Positions 53,101 through 62,083 of a stretch of DNA of 64,000 nt are shown piece by piece. Source of the stretch: Pontibacter kalidii (GTDB taxonomy: Bacteria > Bacteroidota > Bacteroidia > Cytophagales > Hymenobacteraceae); NCBI RefSeq assembly GCF_026278245.1, contig NZ_CP111079.1, positions 3,982,501 to 4,046,500 on the forward strand, given 5' to 3'. A program made the position numbers and the translations under genes. The notes beneath the pieces are model-generated. The model saw only the letters and a program-made list of their open reading frames with translations. It was not told the origin of the DNA and did not search any database. Position 1 is the stretch's first letter; every line of letters begins with the position of its first letter.

Positions 53101-53540
53101 TTCACTAGCCGCTGCTTCCTTCTATTTGAACCAAGCTATACTTGCTAGCAACCGCTGATCCTCTAGTTCCCACAAACCTACTGTTGCATCTCATGCCTTG
53201 GTGCTCTCAAGCCCGAGAGGGCTCGTCTTCCCGCATCGCGCTGTGTTCCCTTCCTTTGCTACCCTTCGGTCGCAATGCCGCTGTCGCGGCACCGGAATCT
53301 CACAAGGCGCTCAACCCAAAGACTGGGTATCATTTCGATAGCCACAGCTATTTGTCATCTCGAACGTAGTGAGAGATCTATTTAGAACTCTGCATAGATC
53401 TCTCGCCCTGCTCGAGATGACACGGAGAGGAGTAAGTATAATTCCCCTCCTCGGAGGAGTTAGGGGTGGGTTTACGCTTTGTAAGGGGACTGGGGAATGA
53501 TAATCACATGCCGGACAATTCCCCTCTTGGGAAGGCCAGG
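53101..53540 (-). repeat. Composite dispersed repeat, copy 2
   Basis: Read on the minus strand, this is the partner of 2944-3360. It contains AAGAGGGGAATTGTCC (53514-53529), the ACTCCTCC/GGAGGGG hairpin (about 53444-53472), the palindrome TGTCATCTCGAG...TCGAGATGACA (53352-53422), then TTTGGGTTGAGCGCCTTGT, the hairpin TGCCGC GACA GCGGCA (53276-53291), GCGCGATGC, GAGCCCTCTCGGGCT (about 53210-53224) and GCTAGCAAGTATAGCTTGG (about 53135-53155). The gap 53050-53586 also contains four TATACTT motifs between 53050 and 53150 and no gene I can support. Confidence 0.8.
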
Positions 53541-53552
53541 GGGTGAGTTTAT
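53517..53552. repeat. Solitary C-rich/G-rich hairpin
   Basis: AATTCCCCTCTTGGGAAGGCC is followed by AGGGGGTGAG. It has the CCCCTC-GGGAAGG then G-rich tail layout of the hairpin family at 17061 and 53444, in the same orientation, with a few mismatches in the stem. Confidence 0.5.
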
Positions 53553-53586
53553 ATAAAACCACCTACACGAGGACGGTGGCTAGTTC

Positions 53587-54504
53587 CTACTTACTGCTTG
53601 CCTGCGAGCGTTTATCGAACTTGCCGCGCTCGTAGATGGGTGTGGCGTGGCGGTCGTACTCCCTGATCAGGTAGGGCTCGTGCGGTGCATCGTAGGCAGT
53701 CTTAGGATACTGGTACTCGTAGCGGCGGCGGTTACGGAAATCGTAGTAGTTGATCCAGACACCTACCTTGCGGCCTTTCTCATACTGCCCGCTCCACTCC
53801 AGCTGCCCGTTTTCATAGAAACGGTAATACGTGCCCTGCACCTGGCCATACTCGTAAGGGATCACCTCTTTTATCTTTTTAGTATCGCCGTAGTAAGTCA
53901 CGACTGCATCGCGCAGGAAGCCCTTTTCATAGTGCTCCTTATCCACCAGGGTATGATCGTCGTTGTTCCGGTACTTTTCCCAGCGCAGGTGTTTGGTTCC
54001 CACGTAAAAGTAGCCTTCCTCCACCACCTCGCCATCAAGGGTCTTTTTGTAGGGGCCATGCAGCACCTTGTAGCGGTCGGTGTCTGTTACGTTAGAGCCG
54101 GAGCGGGCCAGCTTGCGCTTGTCGGTGTCATAATAATACTTGAGGGGGGCGTAACGGTCCGGCTCCTGGTACTCGGGCAGGTAGCCAAAGGTCTCGACCG
54201 TTTCTTTGTAGCGGCCGCCGCTCTTGGTGTAGCCGCGCTTTATCTTGTAGCCCAGAAACTCGCGCTTGCTACGCTTTACCTTGCGCTTCTTCTTTTTCTC
54301 CGCAATCTCCTCCTCCAGCGGGTTGCGCGTCTCAACGGTTGGCTGGGTGGTGTCGGCAGCGGCCAGGGCATCGGCCTTCGCTTTGCTGCCCTCTTTCAGG
54401 CGCGCCATGTTCAGGTTATAATCACTGTTCCACTGAGGCTGACCGCAGCTGCCCAGGCTTAGCACCATAACGCTTATCAACAAAGTATAAACCGGGTTCT
54501 TCAA
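53587..54504 (-). CDS. Lipoprotein with MORN/YwqK-like repeats
   Basis: The 305-residue protein has lipobox Cys20 (VLSLGSC), a Lys/Arg-rich linker (KKKKRKVKRSKREF, about 71-84) and a C-terminal region of repeated Tyr/Gly strand pairs, such as GTYYRFYENGQLEWSGQYEKG and KVGVWINYYD, shown here in parts, matching MORN/YwqK-type repeats. Family members are sometimes called antitoxins, but there is no toxin next door, so a cell-envelope role is more likely. The gene stands alone. Confidence 0.8.
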   Translation of the reverse strand: MKNPVYTLLISVMVLSLGSCGQPQWNSDYNLNMARLKEGSKAKADALAAADTTQPTVETRNPLEEEIAEKKKKRKVKRSKREFLGYKIKRGYTKSGGRYKETVETFGYLPEYQEPDRYAPLKYYYDTDKRKLARSGSNVTDTDRYKVLHGPYKKTLDGEVVEEGYFYVGTKHLRWEKYRNNDDHTLVDKEHYEKGFLRDAVVTYYGDTKKIKEVIPYEYGQVQGTYYRFYENGQLEWSGQYEKGRKVGVWINYYDFRNRRRYEYQYPKTAYDAPHEPYLIREYDRHATPIYERGKFDKRSQASSK

Positions 54505-54708
54505 TTTTGAATCGTTCTATTGTTTAACGGTTAAACTGCCAAATGGCTGGTCTTATTATACTATAACTCTTCTTCAGGAAAACCAACAATTTAACAATAA
54601 AGCAATTTAGCAATTATAATATAAGTATACGCACCAACACGCGCTTCGCCCCCTATAACTGTACCCGCAACGGGTAAGTTTCATTTATACTTTAGGATCA
54701 GTTAAAAG

Positions 54709-54741
54709 CAAAAAAGGCAGCGCCCAAACGGACACTGCCTT
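54709..54741 (-). terminator. htpG terminator
   Basis: On the minus strand AGGCAGTGTCC pairs with GGGCGCTGCCT (one mismatch) around GTTT, followed by TTTTTTGC. It is about 30 bases after the htpG stop. The preceding gap (54505-54708) is AT-rich and shows no gene. Confidence 0.85.
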
Positions 54742-54768
54742 AGCTGTTAGGTATTAATAATAAAGGTA

Positions 54769-56589
54769 CTACTCTTTGGTCATCAGCTCAAAGCTGCGCT
54801 TCACGAAGCTGGTGAGGGCTGCCCCCGACAGCATGTTCTGCGACAGCAGGGCCAGATCGAAGGCCTGGCGCGCCAGTTTGCCTTTTTCCTCCGCCTTCAA
54901 CACGCGCTGGTTCAGCGGGTGGTTGGCGTTGATGGTCACGTTATACGTATCCGGCATATCGCCCATAAACATCATGCCGCCACCGCCGGCACGGCTCATA
55001 TCCTTCATGCGGCGCATAAACTCGGGCAGCGTTATCACCACCGGCGCGTCGTCCGGGGCAAGCGGCGCTACCTCCACAGTCATGTGCTGGTTGCTGATAG
55101 CCTCCTCGTATACTTTCTTCAGTTCCTCTTTCTCGCTGTCGCTCAGCACGCTTTCCTTCGCCTCGTCCTTCTCGATGAGCTTGTCTACTGTCTCGGAGTC
55201 CACGCGCTTGAGGGTAGTTTTCTCCAGTTTCTGCTCCAGCATACCGATAAAGTGGCTGTCTATCACCGTGTCCAGCTTCAGCACGTCGTAGCCACGGTTC
55301 TGGGCGGCTTCCACAAAGGCGTGCTGCTTGTCGGCGTCGGTGGTGTAGAGCAGCACCAGCTGCTCGTTTTTGTCAGTCTGGTTAGCCTGCACCAGCGCCT
55401 TGTACTCTTCTAACGTATGGTATTTGCCTTCCGTATTCTGCAGCAGCACAAAATCCTTCGCTTTCTCATAGAACTTGTCATCGCTCAGCATGCCATACTT
55501 CACAAACACGCTGATGTCTTCCCAGTTCTTCTCAAACGTCTCACGGTCTTTGCGGAAGATCTCGGCTAGCTTGTCGGCTACCTTTTTGGTGATGTAGGTG
55601 TTGATCTTCTTCACGCTGGCATCGGCCTGCAGGAACGAGCGGCTCACGTTCAGCGGAATGTCCGGCGAGTCGATCACGCCGTGCAGCAGCATCAGAAACT
55701 CCGGCACCACGTCCTTCACCTCGTCGGTAATAAACACCTGGCGCGAGTAAAGCTGGATCTTGTTGCGCTGAATCTCAAAGTCGTTTTTGAGTTTCGGGAA
55801 GTATAGAATACCCGTCAGGTTGAACGGATAGTCTACGTTGAGGTGAATCCAGAACAGCGGCGGCTCTGAGAACGGGTACAGCTCCTTGTAGAACTCCTTG
55901 TAGTCCTCGTCCTTCAGCTCCGAAGGCTGCTTGGTCCAGATCGGGTTCGGGTTGTTGATCGTCTCGCCCTCAAACTCTACCGGCACGGGCAGGAACTTGC
56001 AGTACTTGTCCAGTATCGTGCGGATGCGGGCCGTCTCCAGGAACTCCTCCGAGTCCTGGGCTACGTGCAGGATCACGTCCGTGCCGCGTTCTGCCCGCTC
56101 AGCTGCTGTGATCGTGAACTCGGTGCTGCCGTCGCAATCCCAGCGAGCGGCCTCAGCGCCCTCCTGGTACGACCTGGTTACGATCTCCACGCGCTCAGCC
56201 ACCATAAAGGCCGAGTAGAAGCCCAAACCAAACTGGCCGATGATCTGGTCCTTGTCGGCAGAGGCGTCCTTGTAGCGCTCCACAAACTCCGTGGCACCCG
56301 AAAACGCGATCTGGTTGATGTACTTCTTGATCTCCCCGGCTGTCATGCCCAGGCCGTTGTCAGAGATGGTGATGGTCTTGGCCTCCTTGTCAACGGCTAC
56401 TTTCACCTTCAGCTCGCCCAGCTCGCCTTTGTACTCGCCGATAGACGACAGGCGCTTGATCTTCTGTGTCGCGTCCACGGCGTTGCTCACCAGCTCGCGC
56501 AGGAAGATCTCGTGGTCGGAGTACAGGAATTTCTTGATGATCGGGAAAATATTCTCGGTGTGGATGGAGATATTACCTCTTTCTTCCAT
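54769..56589 (-). CDS. htpG: Molecular chaperone HtpG (Hsp90)
   Basis: HtpG is a dimeric ATP-dependent chaperone. The 606-residue protein has the GHKL ATP-binding domain with FLRELVSNAVDATQKI (about 29-44), DNGLGMTAGEIKKYI and GQFGLGFYSAFMVAE, a middle domain with the catalytic Arg (NVSRSFLQADASVKKI) and a C-terminal dimerisation domain. It is close to normal length. No heat-shock promoter of the CIRCE type was seen upstream. Confidence 0.98.
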   Translation of the reverse strand: MEERGNISIHTENIFPIIKKFLYSDHEIFLRELVSNAVDATQKIKRLSSIGEYKGELGELKVKVAVDKEAKTITISDNGLGMTAGEIKKYINQIAFSGATEFVERYKDASADKDQIIGQFGLGFYSAFMVAERVEIVTRSYQEGAEAARWDCDGSTEFTITAAERAERGTDVILHVAQDSEEFLETARIRTILDKYCKFLPVPVEFEGETINNPNPIWTKQPSELKDEDYKEFYKELYPFSEPPLFWIHLNVDYPFNLTGILYFPKLKNDFEIQRNKIQLYSRQVFITDEVKDVVPEFLMLLHGVIDSPDIPLNVSRSFLQADASVKKINTYITKKVADKLAEIFRKDRETFEKNWEDISVFVKYGMLSDDKFYEKAKDFVLLQNTEGKYHTLEEYKALVQANQTDKNEQLVLLYTTDADKQHAFVEAAQNRGYDVLKLDTVIDSHFIGMLEQKLEKTTLKRVDSETVDKLIEKDEAKESVLSDSEKEELKKVYEEAISNQHMTVEVAPLAPDDAPVVITLPEFMRRMKDMSRAGGGGMMFMGDMPDTYNVTINANHPLNQRVLKAEEKGKLARQAFDLALLSQNMLSGAALTSFVKRSFELMTKE

Positions 56590-56876
56590 TGTCTAAACGT
56601 TATATGGTTAAGGTTGATCTTTTGCTGCTTTACGCTTCAGCCCTGCTTTCAAATCCTGTTCCAGAGGGCAGGGGAGTGACAGGATGTCAGAGAGAGGAGA
56701 AAAAAACTACAGCCGCGGCATACTTTCGGACACCCCATTTTAAACCTTGGCGCCAATCTTTCATCTAACCTCCTGCCATGGCACCCGTTTTATACTTGTG
56801 CATACAATTTATACTTGTGCCTACAATAAAAGTAGAAACATTTGCCCGGCTAAATGCAACATTGTAGAAAATAACA

Positions 56877-56884
56877 TATCTTTG
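56877..56884 (+). promoter_or_regulatory. Promoter box of the putative metal-uptake operon
   Basis: TATCTTTG matches TAnnTTTG and lies 20 bases before the GTG at 56905. Just upstream AAATGCAACATTG (about 56851-56863) is a near-palindrome that could bind a Fur/Zur-type regulator; this is speculative. Confidence 0.6.
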
Positions 56885-56904
56885 TTTTAACCCGAATACT
56901 GAAG

Positions 56905-57228
56905 GTGCACCGCTACATCCAACATATCGCCCTTGCCTTGCTGCTGCTCTTTAGCAGAGCCATGGTTCCGGACGAGCTTATTCAGGAGCTGCACCCGCAC
57001 ACGCATACCGTGCACACCGATCACTCGGATACCCACGAGGCACAGGTAGGTATGAAGCACAAGCACTGCACCGTAGAGGATGTGTTCAACACACCCTACC
57101 AAGGCGCAGCGCTCTCCCTTAGCTTTACAAACATTACCCACACTGCTGTTTATGCCGATGCTTATACTTGCAGCTGGCAAGGCAGCAAACCCGCTTTATA
57201 TTATCTTCGCGGCCCGCCTGTGGCCTGA
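56905..57228 (+). CDS. Small His-rich exported protein, probably metal-binding
   Basis: The 107-residue product has a hydrophobic N-terminus (YIQHIALALLLLFSRAM), then a His-rich stretch with ELHPHTHTVHTDHSDTHE and MKHKHC (about 28-55). It probably binds zinc, copper or a similar metal in the periplasm. The start is GTG at 56905, because no ATG is in frame upstream. It precedes the TonB-dependent receptor by about 190 bases. I do not recognise a named family. Confidence 0.72.
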   Translation: MHRYIQHIALALLLLFSRAMVPDELIQELHPHTHTVHTDHSDTHEAQVGMKHKHCTVEDVFNTPYQGAALSLSFTNITHTAVYADAYTCSWQGSKPALYYLRGPPVA

Positions 57229-57418
57229 CTTTCAGCAAACCTGCACCGCTACTCCGGCTATACTTTATACTGTATGGTTTAGGGCGTGCATACCCTCCTT
57301 TTTACACTTTAAAAGCCTTTGGGGCACACGCTTGCTACTGGCAAGGTGCAGCCGCCGCAGGGCGTTGGCTGTACTTGCTATAGCCACTCTTTAGTTATTG
57401 CTGAAAAACAAAGAAGCG

Positions 57419-59812
57419 TTGAAGACGAAACCAATCCGGAAAACCATACTTTTTGCCCTGGCGATGCTGGCGCTGCCAACACCGCAGCTGCTGGCGCAGT
57501 CGCTGCCCGCCCCGATGATAGGGGATGCAGAGCAGGATTGCGGCCTTACGCTCTCGGGCAAGGTGCTGGACCACGACACGCGTGAGCCCCTGATCGGGGC
57601 TACGATCTACTTACCAGAGTTGGATCGTGCCACCATGTCTGACGAGTACGGCAACTACCATTTCCACCAGCTATGCCGTGGTGCCTATACGCTGCAGGTA
57701 AGGTATGTGGGTTATGAGGACGAGCAATTTGCCGTAAGGCTGGCTTCTTCGCTCACCCGCGACCTGCAACTGCACGCCGATGCCCGCCTGCTGCGCACGG
57801 TGGAGGTAACCGGGGAGCACTTGCGCGAGCAGGCCCAGACGCAGCAAAGTATAAGCGGCCGGGAGCTGGAGCAAACGCGTGGCCTGGCGCTGGCCGAAAC
57901 GTTGAAAGGCATTGCTGGCGTTACCACCTTGCAAACCGGGCCTACCATTTCCAAGCCTGTTATCCATGGCCTGCACAGCAACCGCGTGCTGCTGCTCAAC
58001 AATGGCGTGCGCCAGGAGGGACAGCAGTGGGGAGCCGAACACGCGCCGGAGATAGATCCTTTTATCGCCTCTGAGATGAAGGTGATTAAAGGGGCTGCCG
58101 GGGTGCGCTACGGCGCCGACGCCATTGGCGGGGTCGTGTTGGTAGAGCCCAAGGCGCTGCCTACCACACCCGGTGTCAGCGGCGATGTATACTTGCTGGG
58201 CAGCACCAATAACCGCCAGCTGACAACCTCGGCCACGGTAGAGGGCAACTTCGAAAAAATTCCGCCGCTGAGCTGGCGCCTGCAGGGTACCCTGCGCAAG
58301 GCCGGCAACGCCAAAACGCCGGACTATTACCTGGAGAACACCGGCCTGCGGGAGCAGAATTTCTCGGCAGCGCTGGGCTATAACAAGGAGACGTACGGCG
58401 CGGAGCTGTTCTACAGCCGCTTCAGCACGGAACTGGGGGTGCTGCGCGAGTCGCACATCGGCAGCGTGCAGGATTTGCTCTACGCCATCGAGCGCGGCAG
58501 GCCCAGCAAAGCCGATAACGCAGAGTTCACGTATGACATCGATCGCCCTTACCAGGATGTGCAGCACGACCTGTTCAAGGCCAAGGGCTTCTGGCAACTG
58601 GGTGAGGCGGGCAAGCTGGAGTTTGTGTACGGCTGGCAGCGCAACCTGCGCCAGGAGTACGACATGCGCAGGCGCGTAAGCCAGGCGCCTACCTTGCAGC
58701 TTACCCTCAACACCCACACCACCGAGGCCATTTTCGCGCACAAACCCCTGGGCAACTTTACCGGCTCTGTGGGCATCAGCACCATCTACCAGAAGAACAC
58801 CTACCGCTACAGCGACTTCCTGCCATACTTTACCGGCACCACAGCAGGCATCTTTGCCACGGAAACATGGAAGAAAAACCGCCTGCAGCTGGAGGCGGGC
58901 CTGCGCTACGACTACAAGCACCTGCTAGTAAAAAAGTATGAAAAGGAGGATGAGGAAACCTCTGGCAGTAAACGCATCCTGATCAAGCCGGAGTACAAGT
59001 TCAACAACCTCTCCGGCACCCTGGCAGCCATGTACGATGTGGGCTACCACCTGACCTTTGGCCTGAGCGCCACCTCGGCCTGGCGCGCGCCGGGCGCGAA
59101 CGAGCTGTTCAGCGAGGGGGTACACCACAGCGCAGCCGCCTACGAGAAGAGCAACCCCAATCTCAGGTCGGAGCAGGCGTATAACCTGGAGTTCTCGGTG
59201 GATTATTTCAGCAATCCGCGCCTGAACGGCACGCTGAGCCTGTACCACAACTACATCCGCGACTACATTTATCTGAAGCCTCTGCCGGAGCCGGTACTTA
59301 CCATTCGTGGGGCTTTCCCGGCGTTTGCCTATACCCAGGCCGATGCCACACTTTCGGGCGTGGACCTGAGCTGGGATTATAAAATTGCCACGGGGTTGGT
59401 GCTGGACTCGAAAACTTCGCTGCTGTATGCACGTAACCTCGATACCAACGATTACCTGATCTACATGCCGGCCAACCGCTTCGACAACAGCCTGCGTTAT
59501 GAGTTTGCCTCTGCCGATGGCAGTAAGCTCTCAGATGCCTTTGTGTCGGTGGGAGGGGTGTATGTGGCCAGACAGAATCGTGCCCCCGAAAAAACCGAGC
59601 AGGATTATGCCCCGGCGCCGGAGGGGTACTTCCTGTTACAGGCGGAGGCAGGCACCACCCTCCACGTTGGCAAGCAACCAATTGAGGTAGGCATAACCGG
59701 CAACAACCTGCTAAACACCGTCTACCGCGACTACCTGAACAAGCAACGTTATTTCGCCGATGAGTTAGGCCGAATGCTGCTCTTGCGGGTACGGGTGCCG
59801 CTCAAGTTTTAG
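57419..59812 (+). CDS. TonB-dependent receptor, ZnuD-like (putative metal uptake)
   Basis: The roughly 797-residue protein has a signal peptide (ending near LLAQ), an N-terminal carboxypeptidase-regulatory-like domain (about 40-125), a plug domain with GPTISKPVIHGLHSNRVLLL, NNGVRQEGQQWGAEHAPEID, then a 22-strand-type barrel ending LLLRVRVPLKF. The plug sequence resembles the ZnuD-like receptors for zinc and related metals. No ATG is available near the start; TTG at 57419 (or TTG at 57398) fits the signal peptide. The His-rich protein upstream supports a metal substrate, which is still inference. Confidence 0.88.
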   Translation: MKTKPIRKTILFALAMLALPTPQLLAQSLPAPMIGDAEQDCGLTLSGKVLDHDTREPLIGATIYLPELDRATMSDEYGNYHFHQLCRGAYTLQVRYVGYEDEQFAVRLASSLTRDLQLHADARLLRTVEVTGEHLREQAQTQQSISGRELEQTRGLALAETLKGIAGVTTLQTGPTISKPVIHGLHSNRVLLLNNGVRQEGQQWGAEHAPEIDPFIASEMKVIKGAAGVRYGADAIGGVVLVEPKALPTTPGVSGDVYLLGSTNNRQLTTSATVEGNFEKIPPLSWRLQGTLRKAGNAKTPDYYLENTGLREQNFSAALGYNKETYGAELFYSRFSTELGVLRESHIGSVQDLLYAIERGRPSKADNAEFTYDIDRPYQDVQHDLFKAKGFWQLGEAGKLEFVYGWQRNLRQEYDMRRRVSQAPTLQLTLNTHTTEAIFAHKPLGNFTGSVGISTIYQKNTYRYSDFLPYFTGTTAGIFATETWKKNRLQLEAGLRYDYKHLLVKKYEKEDEETSGSKRILIKPEYKFNNLSGTLAAMYDVGYHLTFGLSATSAWRAPGANELFSEGVHHSAAAYEKSNPNLRSEQAYNLEFSVDYFSNPRLNGTLSLYHNYIRDYIYLKPLPEPVLTIRGAFPAFAYTQADATLSGVDLSWDYKIATGLVLDSKTSLLYARNLDTNDYLIYMPANRFDNSLRYEFASADGSKLSDAFVSVGGVYVARQNRAPEKTEQDYAPAPEGYFLLQAEAGTTLHVGKQPIEVGITGNNLLNTVYRDYLNKQRYFADELGRMLLLRVRVPLKF

Positions 59813-59882
59813 TAAACCAAAAAAATTAAGTATCATTTATTTTGAAACCTCGTATTGTTGTATATTCCTAAACACCTATATC

Positions 59883-60416
59883 ATGAAAAAACTATTTAGA
59901 CCTTATCTTACTGCATTCTTACTAGGCGCCCTACTTATCTCCACCACCTCTTGCGGCGACGACGATGATCCGGAGCCAATCGTTGAAGAGGAAAATATCA
60001 CCTCGATGACCTTGAGGCTAGAGCCAGTTGCCACTGATAAAGGCATTGATCCTGTAGAAGCAACTTTTACGGCTGGCACTACACCAGCTTTAAACCTGAG
60101 GTCAAATACGCAGTATACCGCCACCATCACCTTCAACGATAAGATTGAGGACGAAATCAGGGAAGAGGCAGAAGACCATGAAATTTTCTTTGAAGTGTCT
60201 GAGGACCTGGTAGTGGTACAGAAGATCATCCCGGAAGACTTTGACAGTAACGGCCGTCCGGTTGGACTGACGACCAGAATGGTTACTGGCAATGCCGGAG
60301 GAACAGGAGATTTGAAAATTACACTGAAGCACCAGCCAGACCTGAAAAACGACGAAAGCGATATAACCGTTGGTGAAACAGACGTCGCAGCGACCTTCAA
60401 AGTAACGATTCAGTAG
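59883..60416 (+). CDS. Small lipoprotein following the TonB-dependent receptor
   Basis: The 177-residue protein has lipobox Cys24 (LLISTTSC), an acidic stretch (GDDDDPEPIVEEEN) and one beta-rich domain ending VAATFKVTIQ. In Bacteroidota such small lipoproteins often follow metal-type TonB receptors and are named type 1 periplasmic binding fold proteins; they may help the receptor capture its ligand. It lies 70 bases after the receptor, is likely co-transcribed and is followed by a terminator. Confidence 0.75.
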   Translation: MKKLFRPYLTAFLLGALLISTTSCGDDDDPEPIVEEENITSMTLRLEPVATDKGIDPVEATFTAGTTPALNLRSNTQYTATITFNDKIEDEIREEAEDHEIFFEVSEDLVVVQKIIPEDFDSNGRPVGLTTRMVTGNAGGTGDLKITLKHQPDLKNDESDITVGETDVAATFKVTIQ

Positions 60417-60439
60417 CAGTATAGGCTATATAAAAGTAA

Positions 60440-60473
60440 GAAGAGGCGCAGCTCGTTTGAGCTGCGCCTCTTC
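60440..60473. terminator. Bidirectional terminator after the metal-uptake operon
   Basis: GAAGAGGCGCAGCTC and GAGCTGCGCCTCTTC form a perfect 15-bp stem around GTTT, with TTTAT following. It also serves the convergent YdeI-like gene. Confidence 0.92.
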
Positions 60474-60500
60474 ATTTATACTTTGACCTATACTTAATAC

Positions 60501-61130
60501 TTATACTTTCCTCTTAGCGACCTCCTCCACGGCTTTGGCTACGCGCCGAGCCCGGGTTTCGGGTCTTTTGGCCTCCAGCACGGCCACTGCGTACTCTTTG
60601 CGGTGCGTAAAAGCCATACTTTCAAATGCCTCCAGCAGGCTTGCCTCCTGCAGCGCCTCCTTCAGGTCATCGGGCAACACCACGGTTTTAGCTTTCCGGT
60701 CGATGCCGGGCATGTCCACGCCAAACATGGAGGCCTGTTTGCGCTCCGCCTGCGGCCTGAACCGCAAGGCAGACCATACCTCATCCACCGCCACCTGCCG
60801 CACCGCCTCATACTGCATCTGGGCCATCACCTGCCAGCCATTGTCGCGGGTAAGGTCTGTTTTTATACCGGATGATTTTTTAGGATAAGCCACCCAAAGT
60901 ATGCCTTCGGGCTGCAGCAAGGCCACTGCCTGTGGGGCCAGTTGCGCCAGCTCGCTGGCCTGCTGCACGAACAGGAGCACCGCCTCGTAGGAACCTATAC
61001 CTGGTGCTTCATCGGCTCTTGTAAACGTATATCCCTCCTGCCGCAGTGCCTGCGCTGCACCCTCAGGGGCCATCAACAAAAGTATAGCTTGCTCTTTTTT
61101 GAGCTGTAGTTTCTTTCCGAGGTCTGCCAT
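60501..61130 (-). CDS. DUF3052-like/YdeI (OmdA) two-domain protein
   Basis: The 209-residue protein has an N-terminal domain of the DUF3052 type (about 1-125: LLLMAPEGAAQALR, LLQPEGILWVAYPKKSSG) and a C-terminal YdeI/OmdA-type domain (about 145-205) with PDDLKEALQ, FESMAFTHRKEYA and EAKRPETRARRV. YdeI-type proteins have been linked with peptide resistance, but the activity is not known. It is cytoplasmic by sequence and stands alone. Confidence 0.82.
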   Translation of the reverse strand: MADLGKKLQLKKEQAILLLMAPEGAAQALRQEGYTFTRADEAPGIGSYEAVLLFVQQASELAQLAPQAVALLQPEGILWVAYPKKSSGIKTDLTRDNGWQVMAQMQYEAVRQVAVDEVWSALRFRPQAERKQASMFGVDMPGIDRKAKTVVLPDDLKEALQEASLLEAFESMAFTHRKEYAVAVLEAKRPETRARRVAKAVEEVAKRKV

Positions 61131-61407
61131 CGTATAGTTAGGAGTTGAGAAGTATAACCCTGACTAAATTACTACAAAAATTGCACTCCTGCACCTGATG
61201 CAGGCATTTTAACAACTGCCGAATCCAGCCGGCAACTTTATGCTTACGGCATAAGTATAAACCAGCACTACGCACTACAGCTGTCTTCTTCATCCCTCCC
61301 CAGCGCCTGCTAAGGGCCTATTTTAAAGATTTCCTAACACAGGGGCAACATTAATCAGAGTAGCATAGTATAACTAAATATAGTTAAAAACATATTTAAT
61401 AATATCT

Positions 61408-61980
61408 ATGCCTATGTTTAGAATTTCTACTTCTGTTATTTCCGTATTAAACCGATTTGTTTTGTTACTGCTGCCAGTGCTTTTTATAGCTGCCTGTTCT
61501 GCCCACGTGGAGCGCGAGACAGACAAGAAGCAGCAGGATACTACCGTGGCCGTGGTAGCCTCTAAAAAGGTGCCCAGCGTTACGGTAGCCTCTTTCCAGA
61601 GCCAATCCGATGAGGTTTATTTCGACCTGATTGCCAATACCTCCAGCTGCCTGGGCGAAGACCTGTGGTTCGGGGGCAAGCTTGAAAGCCAGAGCAAAGC
61701 GTATTTGGCAAACTCAGGAGGCATTACGCAGCAGAAAGTGTACAGAGTTACCGAACTTACCGCCACAGGCCTTAACAGCAACAACAGCTATAAGGTGAAC
61801 AACAACACCAACACGCTGCGCGCCGTGGTGAGCGAGAAGGGCGAGATCTTTCTGCAACTAAGCCAGGGGCAGCTGCAACTACTGCCACAGGCCAACGAGG
61901 AGCCACTCGTGCTGGCGTACCAGCCAAACCCGAGCGATGGCTACTACGATGGCACCATCGGCCGCTGGAGCTGCAGGTAA
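61408..61980 (+). CDS. Hypothetical lipoprotein
   Basis: The 190-residue protein has a long hydrophobic signal and lipobox Cys30 (VLFIAAC), then Lys/Asp-rich residues and a beta-rich domain. Two further Cys (CLG and the penultimate Cys of the C-terminal WSCR) could form a disulphide. I recognise no family. The upstream 277 bases are AT-rich with no gene. Confidence 0.72.
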   Translation: MPMFRISTSVISVLNRFVLLLLPVLFIAACSAHVERETDKKQQDTTVAVVASKKVPSVTVASFQSQSDEVYFDLIANTSSCLGEDLWFGGKLESQSKAYLANSGGITQQKVYRVTELTATGLNSNNSYKVNNNTNTLRAVVSEKGEIFLQLSQGQLQLLPQANEEPLVLAYQPNPSDGYYDGTIGRWSCR

Positions 61981-62001
61981 GGCTTAGCCAATTTTAAAAA
62001 C

Positions 62002-62038
62002 AAGAGGAGCCCGTGCCGGTAAGGTGCGGGCTCCTCTT
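62002..62038. terminator. Terminator after the hypothetical lipoprotein
   Basis: AAGAGGAGCCCG (62002-62013) pairs with CGGGCTCCTCTT (62027-62038) and is followed by TTATAC. Confidence 0.85.
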
Positions 62039-62071
62039 TTATACTTTCGGCCATGTTAGCCGGGATTTTCG

Positions 62072-62079
62072 TATTTTTG
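62072..62079 (+). promoter_or_regulatory. Promoter box almost touching the DUF4286 start
   Basis: TATTTTTG matches TAnnTTTG. The DUF4286 ATG begins at 62084, only 4 bases after the box, so the mRNA may have no leader or almost none. Confidence 0.6.
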
Positions 62080-62083
62080 TAGT

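Noticed and set aside
53142..53369. 75-codon open frame in composite repeat copy 2
   Set aside because: The corresponding frame is not preserved in copy 1, where small insertions shift it, and the sequence is better explained as a structured repeat.
53587..54504. Toxin-antitoxin system suggested by the YwqK-like repeats
   Set aside because: The protein is a lipoprotein with MORN-like repeats and no toxin gene is adjacent, so the antitoxin label is not supported.
56851..56863. Zur/Fur-like operator AAATGCAACATTG
   Set aside because: Only a short near-palindrome with one mismatch; too weak to call without other copies.
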